Assembly: GCF_900626145.1 (NCBI RefSeq)
Contig: NZ_LR130816.1
Location: 540,365-580,578, forward strand
DNA length: 40,214 nucleotides
Source of the DNA: Intestinimonas timonensis
GTDB taxonomy: Bacteria > Bacillota > Clostridia > Oscillospirales > Oscillospiraceae
Reading direction: 5' to 3'
Part shown: in pieces, positions 1 through 7,416 of the stretch
Numbering within the stretch: the first letter of the stretch is position 1
Layout: the number at the start of each line of letters is the position of its first letter
The notes under the pieces: model-generated
Database searches by the model: none
What the model saw: the letters and a program-made list of their open reading frames with translations, nothing else
What the model was told of the DNA's origin: nothing
Made by a program: the position numbers and the translations under genes

Positions 1-2
1 AC

Positions 3-95
3 AACGCGCCTGACATGAGCCAGACGGATGAAGCCTGGGCCGAATCTTTCCTCCCGGTGAACGCACCCCAGGAATGCAGAAGTCCTAAATCATAA
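3..95 (+). CDS. C-terminal end of an unidentified protein (partial)
   Basis: One plus-strand frame is open from the left edge to a TAA at 93-95 and gives about 30 residues ending in Arg-Ser-Pro-Lys-Ser. The other two plus frames stop within the first 20 bases. A strong intrinsic terminator starts 10 bases after the stop, which fits a real gene end. The visible piece contains no recognisable motif, so no function is proposed. The fragment is short enough that the open frame could be chance. Confidence 0.35.
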   Translation, partial: NAPDMSQTDEAWAESFLPVNAPQECRSPKS

Positions 96-104
96 TAGAA
101 CTGC

Positions 105-148
105 AGGCCGCCATCTCAATGCACAGGCACTGAGATGGCGGCCTTTTT
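105..148 (+). terminator. Intrinsic terminator, 14-bp perfect stem
   Basis: Positions 105-118 pair perfectly with 131-144 around a 12-base loop, and five T residues follow (144-148). It lies just downstream of the partial gene ending at 95. The stop codon of the broken transposase frame on the other strand (147-149) falls inside the T-tract, so the IS remnant is fused directly to this terminator. Confidence 0.8.
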
Positions 149-587
149 ATGCGCAGGGAGATTTGACGGTTACGTTCAATACGTTTTCCGCGGTAACACG
201 CGGTTCTAATATGACATAGTGGTTCTTTTTTCGGCGTATCACGGCCTGCATATGTACACTTTTCATCAGGCGGTAAATCCGCTTGTGGTTGTAGTTCCTT
301 TTGAGCCGGCTGTTCACATTCAGCGTCATACGGCGATAACCGTAGATGCCTTTTACTTCGCTGTACAAACGGATGATCTCTTCCAGCAAGCGGGTATTTT
401 CTTTTCCTGAGGTGCTTTCCTTCCGGTGAATCCATTTGTAGTAAGAACAGCGGGGAATCCCGGATAACGTGCATAACGATGCGATCTCATATCCTTTTTC
501 CTGATGAAGCGTATGGATCGCCTCATAGACCTTTCTGCGGCGTGTGAGCCTGTTTACCGCCTCCCATCGAGTTCGTTCAATTTTTTT
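147..587 (-). pseudogene. IS3-family transposase OrfB, N-terminal half only
   Basis: This frame is -1 relative to orfA and is entered at the A7 run (581-587). It encodes about 146 residues with the HTH_21-type region of IS3 OrfB, including the Gly-Ile-Tyr-Gly-Tyr-Arg-Arg-Met signature and the linker Val-Thr-Ala-Glu-Asn-Val-Leu-Asn. Intact OrfB proteins are about 280 residues, and the rve integrase domain with its D-D-E residues should follow here. Instead the frame stops at 147-149. It cannot encode an active transposase. Confidence 0.75.
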
Positions 588-1237
588 AAGAAATCGTTCT
601 CCATTTGAAGCCTTCTGTTTTCCGCTTCCAGCTTCCGCAGCTTTGCCGCAGCTTTTTCCTCCACGCTGTATTCGGCAGGAGGGCGGCGTTTCCCACGGCG
701 GTCAAGCAACCCGGTTTCTCCCTGCTCCTGATATTTTTTGACCCAGTTATAGATCTGCTGGTAGGTGATTTTGTACTGCTCGCTGGCCTGCCGGTAATCC
801 AACCGGTGCCCGATGCAATATAACACTGCCTGCAATTTTTCTTCGTACGATAATTTCTTCTTTTCGGCCATACCGCTTTCCTCCTGCGCTCTGCGCGTTT
901 TGAAGTCCCTATGGCCTTGATTATACAACGTAATCCATTGCTGCAAAACCGCATGGGAGGATATCCCGTATTTGCGGCACATGGCGTCCAGCGACCCTTC
1001 TCCGCTTAAATAGTCCTCCACGGCCGCCAGCTTGAGCGACGACGGGTAACTGGTAAAACCCTTTTTCGGATGCAGACCCGCAGGCCCCTCCGTCTGATAT
1101 TTCCGCAGCCATGCCTGGAAAGTGCTCAATCGTATGCCTAACTCTTCCCGGATCTGTGTGGAACCCTTACGGATCGCTAGGTAGTCCTCCACAGCCTGAA
1201 TCTTTACCTACGGCGGTATTCTGCCTTTTAAACTCAT
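554..1237 (-). pseudogene. IS3-family transposase OrfA with an in-frame stop
   Basis: An ATG at 1235-1237 begins a typical OrfA N-terminus (Met-Ser-Leu-Lys-Gly-Arg-Ile-Pro-Pro), but codon 10 is TAG (1208-1210), where relatives usually have a charged residue such as Lys. Translation resumes in frame and gives two or three helix-turn-helix modules (residues about 15-60, 60-105, 125-175), then a Lys/Glu-rich coiled-coil leucine-zipper-like segment ending at the TAA at 554-556. A run of seven A residues on the coding strand (581-587) is the usual place for the -1 programmed frameshift that makes OrfAB in this family. An internal restart at Met 1190-1192 could still give a shortened protein. Confidence 0.75.
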
Positions 1238-1307
1238 GATAATTGCTCCCTCCGTTTCGACAGTTTTGTTTTTTCGCTGTCTACTTTAAAGGGAGCATAT
1301 CAAAACA

Positions 1308-1343
1308 AAAAGCCGCTGTTTCCGAAAGGAAACAGCGGTTTTT
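1308..1343. terminator. Bidirectional terminator hairpin beside the IS end
   Basis: An 11-bp perfect stem (1313-1323 with 1328-1338) has a GAAA loop, an A-tract on the left and a T-tract on the right, so it can work on both strands. It begins only about 10 bases from the 5' end of the decayed IS. The stretch from 1344 to 1495 shows no convincing gene. Confidence 0.6.
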
Positions 1344-1495
1344 TAGATGGCGCGGAGCTGGAAGGCCCTGGTTTACCGATGTACTGACCTCAGTGGGTAC
1401 GGGCTTTTCGCCTTTTGATCCTGGATTGCCATTTTTATTTGACAGCAGGCTATTATGGCTAAAAATAAGGCTAAAAACTGTTTTGAGCAAAACAA

Positions 1496-1527
1496 AATCC
1501 CCTGAAGCCTTGCGGCTTCAGGGGATT
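1496..1527 (-). terminator. Terminator after tRNA-Val
   Basis: Positions 1496-1509 pair with 1514-1527 around a TTGC loop. Read on the minus strand the hairpin follows the tRNA 3' end by 4 bases and is followed by a T-rich tract. Confidence 0.75.
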
Positions 1528-1531
1528 GATC

Positions 1532-1608
1532 TGGTGGACGATACAGGACTTGAACCTGTGACCTCCCGCACGTCAAGCGGATGCTCATACCAGCTGAGCT
1601 AATCGTCC
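1532..1608 (-). tRNA. tRNA-Val (anticodon GAC), CCA encoded
   Basis: The 77-base minus-strand sequence folds as a cloverleaf. The acceptor stem GGACGAT pairs with ATCGTCC, the D arm is AGCTCAGCTGG-like, and the anticodon loop TTGACGT carries GAC, which reads GUC/GUU valine codons. The T arm contains GGTTCAAGTCC, and an encoded CCA end lies at 1532-1534. A promoter lies directly upstream and a terminator directly downstream, so it is probably a single-gene transcript. Confidence 0.95.
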
Positions 1609-1622
1609 AGACAGCGTAGATT

Positions 1623-1651
1623 ATATTACCACGCTTCTGGACAAGTGTCAA
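1623..1651 (-). promoter_or_regulatory. Promoter of tRNA-Val
   Basis: On the minus strand, a perfect -35 TTGACA (1646-1651) is followed after 17 bases by TAATAT (1623-1628), which overlaps an alternative TATAAT. Transcription would start a few bases before the mature tRNA 5' end at 1608. Confidence 0.75.
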
Positions 1652-1687
1652 GCCCTCTGGAGAAAAAAGTGAAAAATTTATTTGGGG

Positions 1688-3151
1688 TCAGCCGCCCATG
1701 TAGGAGAAATGCATGTAGTCGTGGTAGCCGTAGGAGATATCGGAGTCCCACTCCCAGGCGTCGCCGCCCCAGCTCCAGCCGTGCTCGGCGAAGATACGCA
1801 CCACAGAGCTGTCAGGACCGATGGAGTAGGGGTCTGTGCCCGGGGTCCAGTGGCTCCCGGCCAGTACCTGTCCATCCCGGATCTGGCAGTTCTCATTGGC
1901 GTTGATGTCGATGGCGGTGCCGCAGTTGTGCTCGCCGGTGGCGGAATCGCCCCGCCAGGAGTAGCCGCCCACATCGTGGATGGGGAACTGCTCGGGGTCG
2001 TTGTAGATCTCGGTAAAGATCTCCGTCACGTCCTGGGCCAGAGCGGCGTGGACAGTGAGAGACATGGTGGAGGGGGTCTTGACGCCGTTTGAGAGCTTCC
2101 ACACCGGCACGGTGATGGTGGTCATGGCGGCCTCGGCATCCTCCTTGCTGGAGAAGCGCCGCTTGTCCTGGCTACCGAAGAGGAGGAGATACTTTCTGGG
2201 ATTCTCGCCCTGGTAGCCCAGCAGGAAGTCCTGGGTCCAGTAGTCGTCATAACTGGCCTCACCGCGGTCCACCTTCTCCCAGAACTGGGCCTCCTGGATC
2301 TCGGCTTGGGTCATGGGAGCGAAGGCCAGGGTGTAGATGTCGCAGGCCGTGCTGATGGAGGTGACGTAACTGCCGTCATAGTTGTAGTAGCCGGGCTCCA
2401 CCTGGTAGGCCAGATAGGACAGAGAATCGCCCACAGAGACATTCATCTGCTGGTCGGGGAGGATGGACTGGCCGGTGGTTTGATCCACCACCCGGACGGT
2501 CACCATCTTCTGCTCGCCGTAGTGGACCTGGTCCACCAGGCTCAGCACCCGCATGAGCAGCACGGCGCCATCCGAGCGCTGGATGGTATCGGCGCAGCCG
2601 AAGGAGCCGTCGGTGCGTCCGGAGACCACACCGTGATCGGCCAGAGCCGACACCGCCGCCTGGTGGAAGGGGTCCATCTGGTTCCAGTCGGTGAAGGAGG
2701 CGGCATTGGCAGGCTGCCAGCCGTAGACGCCTGCGTTTTCGGGCAGGGCTCTGGAGAGGATGATGGCGGCGTCCTGACGGGATACAGGGTCGGAGAGGCT
2801 GCCGCCCTGGAGGACGGGCAGCGGATCACCGCTGTCCAGGTAGCCGGCGTACAGAGCCGCCTGGAGCCCGGCCTGATCCCAGGCCAGACCAGTGCTCAGA
2901 GCGGCGGCGTATTCACCGGGGGCAAAGGTGCGGGCGAACATGGTGAGAAACTGCCCCCAGCTCAGGGTTCCGGAGGGGTCGATACGGCCGTTGCCCACGC
3001 CCTGGATGATACCCAGATCGGCGGCCTGGGTCATGTCGTCATAGGCCCAGTGGGAGACAGGCAGGTCGGTGTAGGACTGCGCGGAGGCGGCGGCAGGGAG
3101 GACAAGAAGAGCAGCCAGGGCAAGGGCACAGACGCGTTTCCAGATCCTCAT
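1688..3151 (-). CDS. Secreted SLH-domain M15-family D-alanyl-D-alanine carboxypeptidase
   Basis: This 487-residue protein starts with a signal peptide (about residues 1-24, ending Ala-Ser-Ala), followed by two to three SLH repeats (about 28-205) that would anchor it to secondary cell-wall polymer. A MucBP-like beta segment (about 215-275) links to a C-terminal M15/VanY-like zinc peptidase. Likely zinc ligands are His408 and Asp415 in Gly-Glu-His-Asn-Cys-Gly-Thr-Ala-Ile-Asp and His481 in Asp-Tyr-Met-His-Phe. The expected role is trimming D-Ala from peptidoglycan stem peptides outside the membrane; this is family knowledge and was not tested here. It lies 37 bases downstream of the isochorismatase-like gene on the same strand, with only a weak GA-rich ribosome site, so it is probably co-transcribed. 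VanY here does not imply vancomycin resistance, because no vanA/vanB-type ligase genes are nearby. Confidence 0.85.
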   Translation of the reverse strand: MRIWKRVCALALAALLVLPAAASAQSYTDLPVSHWAYDDMTQAADLGIIQGVGNGRIDPSGTLSWGQFLTMFARTFAPGEYAAALSTGLAWDQAGLQAALYAGYLDSGDPLPVLQGGSLSDPVSRQDAAIILSRALPENAGVYGWQPANAASFTDWNQMDPFHQAAVSALADHGVVSGRTDGSFGCADTIQRSDGAVLLMRVLSLVDQVHYGEQKMVTVRVVDQTTGQSILPDQQMNVSVGDSLSYLAYQVEPGYYNYDGSYVTSISTACDIYTLAFAPMTQAEIQEAQFWEKVDRGEASYDDYWTQDFLLGYQGENPRKYLLLFGSQDKRRFSSKEDAEAAMTTITVPVWKLSNGVKTPSTMSLTVHAALAQDVTEIFTEIYNDPEQFPIHDVGGYSWRGDSATGEHNCGTAIDINANENCQIRDGQVLAGSHWTPGTDPYSIGPDSSVVRIFAEHGWSWGGDAWEWDSDISYGYHDYMHFSYMGG

Positions 3152-3188
3152 GATTTCTCTCTCTCTCTTTTCTCTTTTTAATTTTGGG

Positions 3189-3758
3189 TCACTTCAGTGC
3201 CTTGGATACGGTTTTGAAAGCAGGGGTGCCGGAGACCTTCAGCAGGTCGAAAGCGGCGCCCTCGGCGGTGAGGACGCAGGCGCCCATTCGGTCCATGAGG
3301 GCCAGACCGCTCTGATAATTGTGGGGGAAGCGGGAACAGATGGCGTCCCCGATGGGGAAAACCTTGTAATCCTGCTCCAGCAGGCTGCGGACCGTCTGGT
3401 AGACGCACACGTGGGTCTCGGTGCCGCAGACCATGACGCTGTGCCGGCCCAGCTCCTCCAGCACCGGCAGCATGCCGTCCCGGGCGGCATCAAAGGAGGA
3501 CTTCTCCAACATGCGGACGTCCGGAGGCAACAGCCCGGCCACCTCAGGCACGGTGGGCCCCAGTCCCTTGGGGTACTGCTCGGTGACCACCACGGGGATG
3601 TTCAGGGCCTGGGCGGCGGTGAGGAGGATGCCGGTGTTCCGGCAGACACGGGCCTGCTCCTCCATGGCAACCATGAGCTTGGTCTGAACGTCGATGATGA
3701 GGAGAACGGCGTCCTCCGCGTCCAGGTGGAAACGGGTAAGCGGATTGGTTCGATCCAT
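3189..3758 (-). CDS. Isochorismatase-family cysteine hydrolase
   Basis: This protein of about 189 residues has the isochorismatase fold. Asp appears in the first strand (Leu-Ile-Ile-Asp-Val-Gln), Lys in Leu-Glu-Lys-Ser-Ser-Phe-Asp-Ala, and Cys in Gly-Thr-Glu-Thr-His-Val-Cys-Val, which together form the family's Asp-Lys-Cys triad. The Thr-Glu-Gln-Tyr-Pro-Lys-Gly motif is also typical. The family hydrolyses amides or vinyl ethers such as nicotinamide or isochorismate; the substrate cannot be told from sequence. The Met at 3756-3758 is preferred over Met 3762-3764 because AAGGA sits 7 bases before it and only about 1 base before the upstream one. It lies 30 bases after the TetR-like gene, so the regulator may control it. 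Confidence 0.85.
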   Translation of the reverse strand: MDRTNPLTRFHLDAEDAVLLIIDVQTKLMVAMEEQARVCRNTGILLTAAQALNIPVVVTEQYPKGLGPTVPEVAGLLPPDVRMLEKSSFDAARDGMLPVLEELGRHSVMVCGTETHVCVYQTVRSLLEQDYKVFPIGDAICSRFPHNYQSGLALMDRMGACVLTAEGAAFDLLKVSGTPAFKTVSKALK

Positions 3759-3788
3759 AAGCATGTCCTTTCCGGGGCGCTGCCCCTC

Positions 3789-4382
3789 TCATATTTGCCC
3801 GGATGGTACGGGCGGGTCGGCCTGGGCACCCTCCTCGAAGGGCCCCAGCTCGTCAATGGTGTGCTTGGCCAGACGGACCAGAATGTGCCGCAGCTGGCTC
3901 AGGTACTCCTCCGGCGGGATCTGCGCCCCCTCAGTGAGCCAGCGGATGATAGAGATGAGGATGGCGTCGCTGAAAAAGGTGACATAGAAGTCCACATGCT
4001 CCACGCCGTCAAAGATGTCTTGGGCGAAGAAGGACATGATGGGAGCGATGGCCTGTCCGAAATACTCCCGGAAGGAGTTCTGGCCGGAGATGAGCAGCGC
4101 GCTGCGGTAGAAGGTCTGCTCCCGGTAGAAATAGGCACACATGTCCGCCAGGAGCGCCCAGCCGCTGTGGTAGGCCTCCGGACGGATGGTCTGGAGAAAC
4201 TCGGAGTCGAAGATCCAGTTCACCAGGTCGTACTTGTCCCGGAAGTGATAGTAAAAGCTCTTCCTGCTCATACTGCAGGCCTGGCAGATATCGCCCACGC
4301 TGATCTTGGAGAAGGGCTCGGTGCGCATCAGCTCCTTCATGGCCTGCGCCAGAGCGCGCTTTGTGATGTTGGAATCCGGCAT
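3789..4382 (-). CDS. TetR-family transcriptional regulator (DhaS/TetR_C-type)
   Basis: This 197-residue protein has an N-terminal TetR helix-turn-helix (residues about 6-55; Ile-Ser-Val-Gly-Asp-Ile-Cys then Ser-Arg-Lys-Ser-Phe-Tyr-Tyr-His-Phe). The helical C-terminal ligand/dimer domain resembles the DhaS-like subgroup. The site GGAGGTGATGTC gives a good ribosome-binding site just before the ATG. It is first in a minus-strand group with the isochorismatase-like hydrolase and the SLH peptidase. A 7-bp hairpin (4396-4412) directly precedes the ribosome site. Its effector and targets are unknown; a candidate operator lies at 4532-4549. Confidence 0.85.
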   Translation of the reverse strand: MPDSNITKRALAQAMKELMRTEPFSKISVGDICQACSMSRKSFYYHFRDKYDLVNWIFDSEFLQTIRPEAYHSGWALLADMCAYFYREQTFYRSALLISGQNSFREYFGQAIAPIMSFFAQDIFDGVEHVDFYVTFFSDAILISIIRWLTEGAQIPPEEYLSQLRHILVRLAKHTIDELGPFEEGAQADPPVPSGQI

Positions 4383-4531
4383 GACATCACCTCCCGGCGC
4401 GGCAGCCGCGCCTTTGGCCGGGACCAGACCCGGACGGCGGTCCGTCCCTCCGGATGGTCAGAATCCGGCGGCACAAAAAAGGTGCCGTCAGGAATGATGT
4501 GGAAAACAATGAAAAAGAAGCTGCCTGAAAA

Positions 4532-4549
4532 TATGGACGATGTTCCATA
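4532..4549. promoter_or_regulatory. Candidate TetR-type operator
   Basis: The inverted repeat TATGGA-N6-TCCATA lies in the 247-base gap between the TetR-like gene and the upstream MATE gene, flanked by A/T-rich sequence. TetR-family regulators usually bind short palindromes near their own gene. No convincing -35/-10 pair was recognised around it, so the assignment is tentative. Nothing else was recognised in this gap apart from the small hairpin by the TetR-like start. Confidence 0.35.
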
Positions 4550-4629
4550 AAAACAGCCCCGGACCGCAGGTCTAACAGGCATTATTATAGCAGTCTGGTG
4601 TGATTTTTTCAAGCCGCCGCCGGGGAGGG

Positions 4630-5997
4630 TCAGGCCCGGGTAATGTCGTTGATCCACACGCGGGAGCGAAACCGGCGCACACCGGCGCCGAATTTGGTGA
4701 CCTGCTCCATGGTGATGCCCACGTAGACCCAGAAGATGCCCCATTTGAGGACCAGGCCGAAGAGGACGGTCAGGGGCAGGGCCACACACCAGAGAGGGAG
4801 GGTATCAATGCGCATGGCGGCCCGGACGTCGCCGCCGCCCCGGAGAACCCCCACGGTATTGTTGCTGTTGAAGGCCCGGAGGGCCAGGAAGACGCCGGTA
4901 AAGGTGAGCATCATGGTAGCCGTCTGGGAGGCGGTGTCGGAGAGGAGGAAGCGGGGATACACTGCCCAGGGCAGCACCCACCAGGCCGCCGCCGCCAGAA
5001 GAAGACCGATGATACCGCCGGCGGCCAGGGCCAGGGTGTCCATGACGGCCCCCACCTGATAGACCGACTCCTTCCCACGGCCGGCGCCGATCTCCCGGCC
5101 CACGATGATGGCGGTGGTGCCGCTGATGGCGAAGATGACCACGGTACAGATGTCCTCAATATTGCCGGCCAGGGCACGGGCAGCCAGGATCTCGGTGCTC
5201 CCCTCCATGTGGCCCATGACCACCTTATAAAGGGAGGTGCCCAGGCCCCAGAGGGTCTCGTTGACCACCACGGGGCCGGAGTAGCGCAGAAAGCGCCACA
5301 GCAGCTCGGTGCCAGGGCGGAGGAGCAGCCCCAGCCGCAGGCGGAAGCGGCGGTTGGCGAGGGCATATACGACCATGACCAGGAATTCCACCACACGGGA
5401 GAGGAAGGTGGCCGTGGCGGCGCCGGTGACCCCCAGTTGAGGGGCGCCCAGGTTGCCGAAGATGAGCACCCAGTTGAGGAAGGTGTTGGTGCACATGGAG
5501 ATGGAGAAGATGATGAGCCCCAGACGGGGATGCTCCATGCTCCGGTGGGCGCCCACGTAGACGCCGGTGATGCTGTTGAGGATGTAAGAGGGCCCTACGA
5601 TACGGGCGTAGCTCGCCGCCAGCTCCACCAGGGCAGGGTCGTTGGTGAGCAGGCCCATGAGCTGTGTCGGGAAGCCGCTCATGGCCAGGGCGAAGAGGAG
5701 CGAGATGGCGCCGGCCACGTAACAGCCCACGCCGATGACCCGGTTGATGCTGTCGGTGTCTCCCTTGCCCCAGTACTGGCTGATGAGGACGGAGGAGCCG
5801 CTCTGGAGGCCGAAGATCACCAGCTGTATCACAAAGACGGGGATGTTGGCCAAGGTCACCGCCGCCAGTGGGGCCTCTCCCAGGGCGCCCACCATGAAGG
5901 TGTCCACCAGACCCAGGGACGTGGTGATAAGGTTTTGGGCCACGATGGGCAGGGCCAGGGTCACCACGTCCCGGTAAAAGGCCCTGTCCCGCCTCAT
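4630..5997 (-). CDS. MATE-family multidrug/metabolite efflux transporter
   Basis: This 455-residue, very hydrophobic protein has about 12 membrane segments and the duplicated MATE fold. It opens with Met-Arg-Arg-Asp-Arg-Ala-Phe-Tyr-Arg and then an Ala-Leu-Pro-Ile-Val-Ala-Gln-Asn helix with Val-Asp-Thr-Phe-Met-Val-Gly, a very typical MATE N-terminus. The family exports cationic or organic compounds in exchange for Na+ or H+; the substrate here is unknown. The cysteine desulfurase stop is at 6014-6016, so the two genes nearly touch. A GTG at 6007-6009 is an alternative start; the ATG was chosen from protein similarity, as neither has a strong ribosome site. Confidence 0.85.
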   Translation of the reverse strand: MRRDRAFYRDVVTLALPIVAQNLITTSLGLVDTFMVGALGEAPLAAVTLANIPVFVIQLVIFGLQSGSSVLISQYWGKGDTDSINRVIGVGCYVAGAISLLFALAMSGFPTQLMGLLTNDPALVELAASYARIVGPSYILNSITGVYVGAHRSMEHPRLGLIIFSISMCTNTFLNWVLIFGNLGAPQLGVTGAATATFLSRVVEFLVMVVYALANRRFRLRLGLLLRPGTELLWRFLRYSGPVVVNETLWGLGTSLYKVVMGHMEGSTEILAARALAGNIEDICTVVIFAISGTTAIIVGREIGAGRGKESVYQVGAVMDTLALAAGGIIGLLLAAAAWWVLPWAVYPRFLLSDTASQTATMMLTFTGVFLALRAFNSNNTVGVLRGGGDVRAAMRIDTLPLWCVALPLTVLFGLVLKWGIFWVYVGITMEQVTKFGAGVRRFRSRVWINDITRA

Positions 5998-6013
5998 ATG
6001 GGCCAGCACGGCC

Positions 6014-7147
6014 TTACCGGGCGGCGACCCGGGCGGAGGTGATCTCCACCAGGGCCTGCACCAGGGCGTCACACTCCTCCGTTGTGTTCTCCGGAGAGAA
6101 GGATACCCGCAGCGCCCCCAGCAGCTCGGCCTTGGGCCGGCCGGTGGCGGCAAAGACGTGGCTGGGCTTGCCCCGGTGGCAGGCCGAGCCGGAGGAGACG
6201 CAGATGCCGCGGTCGCTGAGCTCCCGCACCAGCATCTCGCTGGGGTAGCCCGGCAGGGAGACGGCGCAGATGTGGGGGGCGTCCCCGTGGCTCACCACCA
6301 CGCCCTGGGGCAGAGCGGCGGAAAAGGAGTCCAAAAAGTAATTTTTAGTATCTTCAATCCGCTTTGTATACTCCTCCCGGTGGTCCAGCCAGGCCTGGCA
6401 GGCAGCGGCCAGGGCGGCGATCTGGGCGGTGGGCTCGGTGCCGGGCCGCATGCCGCTCTCCTGACCGCCCCCCAGCATCAGGGGTTTGAGCTTCAGGCCC
6501 TTGCGGATATAGAGGGCGCCGATGCCCTTGGGGGCCCGGACCTTGTGGCCGCTGATGGTGAGCAGGTCCACCCCCAGGTCCTTGGGGGTGAAGGGCACCT
6601 TGAGAAAGGCCTGGACGGTGTCGGTGTGGAGAAGGGCGGGGGAGCCGGAGGCGCGGATGGCCTCCGCGGCCTCCTTCACCGGAAGGATGGTGCCCAGCTC
6701 GTTGTTCACCAGCATCATGGACACCAGCACCGTGTCCGGCCGCAGGGCGGCGGCCAGGTCCTGAGGATCGATACGGCCCCACCGGTCGGGACGCAGGTAG
6801 GTCACCTCATAGCCCTGATTGGCCAGGGCACGGACCGGCTCCAGCACGGCGGAGTGCTCGATGGCGGTGGTGATGATGTGGCGGCCCTTCCGCTTGCCGT
6901 ACTCCACCGCGGCCCGGATGGCCCAGTTGTCCCCCTCGGTGCCGCAGGAGGTGAAGAAGAGCTCCTCCGGCAGGCAGCCCACCGCCGCCGCCACTGTGGC
7001 CCGGTCGGCCTGAAGCCGCTCCGCCGCTGCCGCGCCGTGGGCGTACCGGGAGGAGGGGTTCCCAAAGCCCTCCGTCATGACGGCCATGGCGGCCAGGGCC
7101 GCCTCAGGGCACACCCGGGTGGTGGCCGCGTTGTCCAGATAGATCAT
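6014..7147 (-). CDS. Cysteine desulfurase (NifS/IscS family)
   Basis: This 377-residue PLP enzyme takes sulfur from cysteine and passes it on as persulfide for Fe-S clusters or thio-modified tRNA. The N-terminus Ile-Tyr-Leu-Asp-Asn-Ala-Ala-Thr-Thr is diagnostic. Other landmarks are Glu97-His98, the PLP Lys202 in Ser-Gly-His-Lys-Val, and the catalytic Cys323 in Ser-Ser-Gly-Ser-Ala-Cys-His. The ATG at 7145-7147 follows an AGGAG site; the open frame continues upstream without a plausible start. The length is normal. No IscU or Rrf2 gene adjoins it; the MATE gene follows and the flavodiiron gene is divergent. Which sulfur acceptor it serves cannot be read from context. Confidence 0.93.
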   Translation of the reverse strand: MIYLDNAATTRVCPEAALAAMAVMTEGFGNPSSRYAHGAAAAERLQADRATVAAAVGCLPEELFFTSCGTEGDNWAIRAAVEYGKRKGRHIITTAIEHSAVLEPVRALANQGYEVTYLRPDRWGRIDPQDLAAALRPDTVLVSMMLVNNELGTILPVKEAAEAIRASGSPALLHTDTVQAFLKVPFTPKDLGVDLLTISGHKVRAPKGIGALYIRKGLKLKPLMLGGGQESGMRPGTEPTAQIAALAAACQAWLDHREEYTKRIEDTKNYFLDSFSAALPQGVVVSHGDAPHICAVSLPGYPSEMLVRELSDRGICVSSGSACHRGKPSHVFAATGRPKAELLGALRVSFSPENTTEECDALVQALVEITSARVAAR

Positions 7148-7229
7148 GTGCTCCTGCGCTCCTTCTCTTGTCTCAAAACAGATGGTTTTCGGGCCGAAAA
7201 GAGGCGTGTGCGGCCCGCAGATAAACAAT

Positions 7230-7258
7230 ATTCTACCGCCGCTGGGGAAAACCGTCAA
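7230..7258 (-). promoter_or_regulatory. Promoter of the cysteine desulfurase gene
   Basis: On the minus strand, TTGACG (7253-7258), a 17-base spacer and TAGAAT (7230-7235). The leader of about 75 bases contains a G/C-rich hairpin near 7190-7217. Confidence 0.65.
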
Positions 7259-7319
7259 GAGGCGGCGGAACGGGGTCGGTGAAGGGCGGGTTTTTGGTAG
7301 ATTTGCGGCGGGATAACGG

Positions 7320-7348
7320 TTGACAGACCGGCTCAGGGAAGATATACT
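7320..7348 (+). promoter_or_regulatory. Strong sigma-A promoter of the flavodiiron gene
   Basis: TTGACA (7320-7325), a 17-base spacer and TATACT (7343-7348) match the vegetative consensus at 11 of 12 positions. A perfect palindrome follows at once, covering the expected transcription start. Confidence 0.85.
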
Positions 7349-7349
7349 A

Positions 7350-7364
7350 AATTCCGACGGAATT
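7350..7364. promoter_or_regulatory. Perfect 7-1-7 palindrome at the flavodiiron transcription start
   Basis: AATTCCG-A-CGGAATT begins one base after the -10 box. A repressor bound here would block transcription initiation. The 7-1-7 geometry recalls Fur/PerR boxes, but the sequence differs from the PerR consensus, and the AATTCC/GGAATT arms recall Rrf2-type sites. The regulator is not encoded in this window, so its identity is open. Confidence 0.55.
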
Positions 7365-7416
7365 ACAAGGATTTGCAGGGCGGGCCAAGCCCCCGCCCGG
7401 GAAAGGAAGGACATTC

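Larger units (their letters stand above)
147..1302 (-). mobile_element. Decayed IS3-family insertion sequence, truncated
   Basis: Two consecutive minus-strand frames have the IS3 orfA/orfB layout: a helix-turn-helix protein, then a DDE-transposase frame in -1 phase. The 5' end of the element is probably near 1302, where a TG..CA-type end precedes orfA. The 3' end is missing: orfB stops after its N-terminal HTH_21-like part and runs into the terminator at 105-148, so the catalytic core and right inverted repeat are gone. orfA also has an in-frame stop. No target-site duplication can be read because one end is lost. Confidence 0.8.

Noticed and set aside
1344..1495. Stretch between the IS end and the tRNA terminator as an integrase or att-site remnant
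   Set aside because: A tRNA 3' end is a common integration site, but no duplicated tRNA end, integrase frame or island genes were found here.
1243..1602. Plus-strand open frame ending in a Leu-Glu-Pro-Val-Thr-Ser-Arg peptide
   Set aside because: Its C-terminal part is the antisense of the tRNA-Val gene and the tRNA terminator. This peptide is a common false annotation caused by tRNA genes.
1688..3151. VanY-like M15 peptidase as a sign of a vancomycin-resistance cluster
   Set aside because: No D-Ala-D-Lac ligase, VanH or VanX genes or two-component system lie nearby, and the protein is an SLH-anchored wall enzyme. VanW at 36979 is likewise a generic Firmicute protein.
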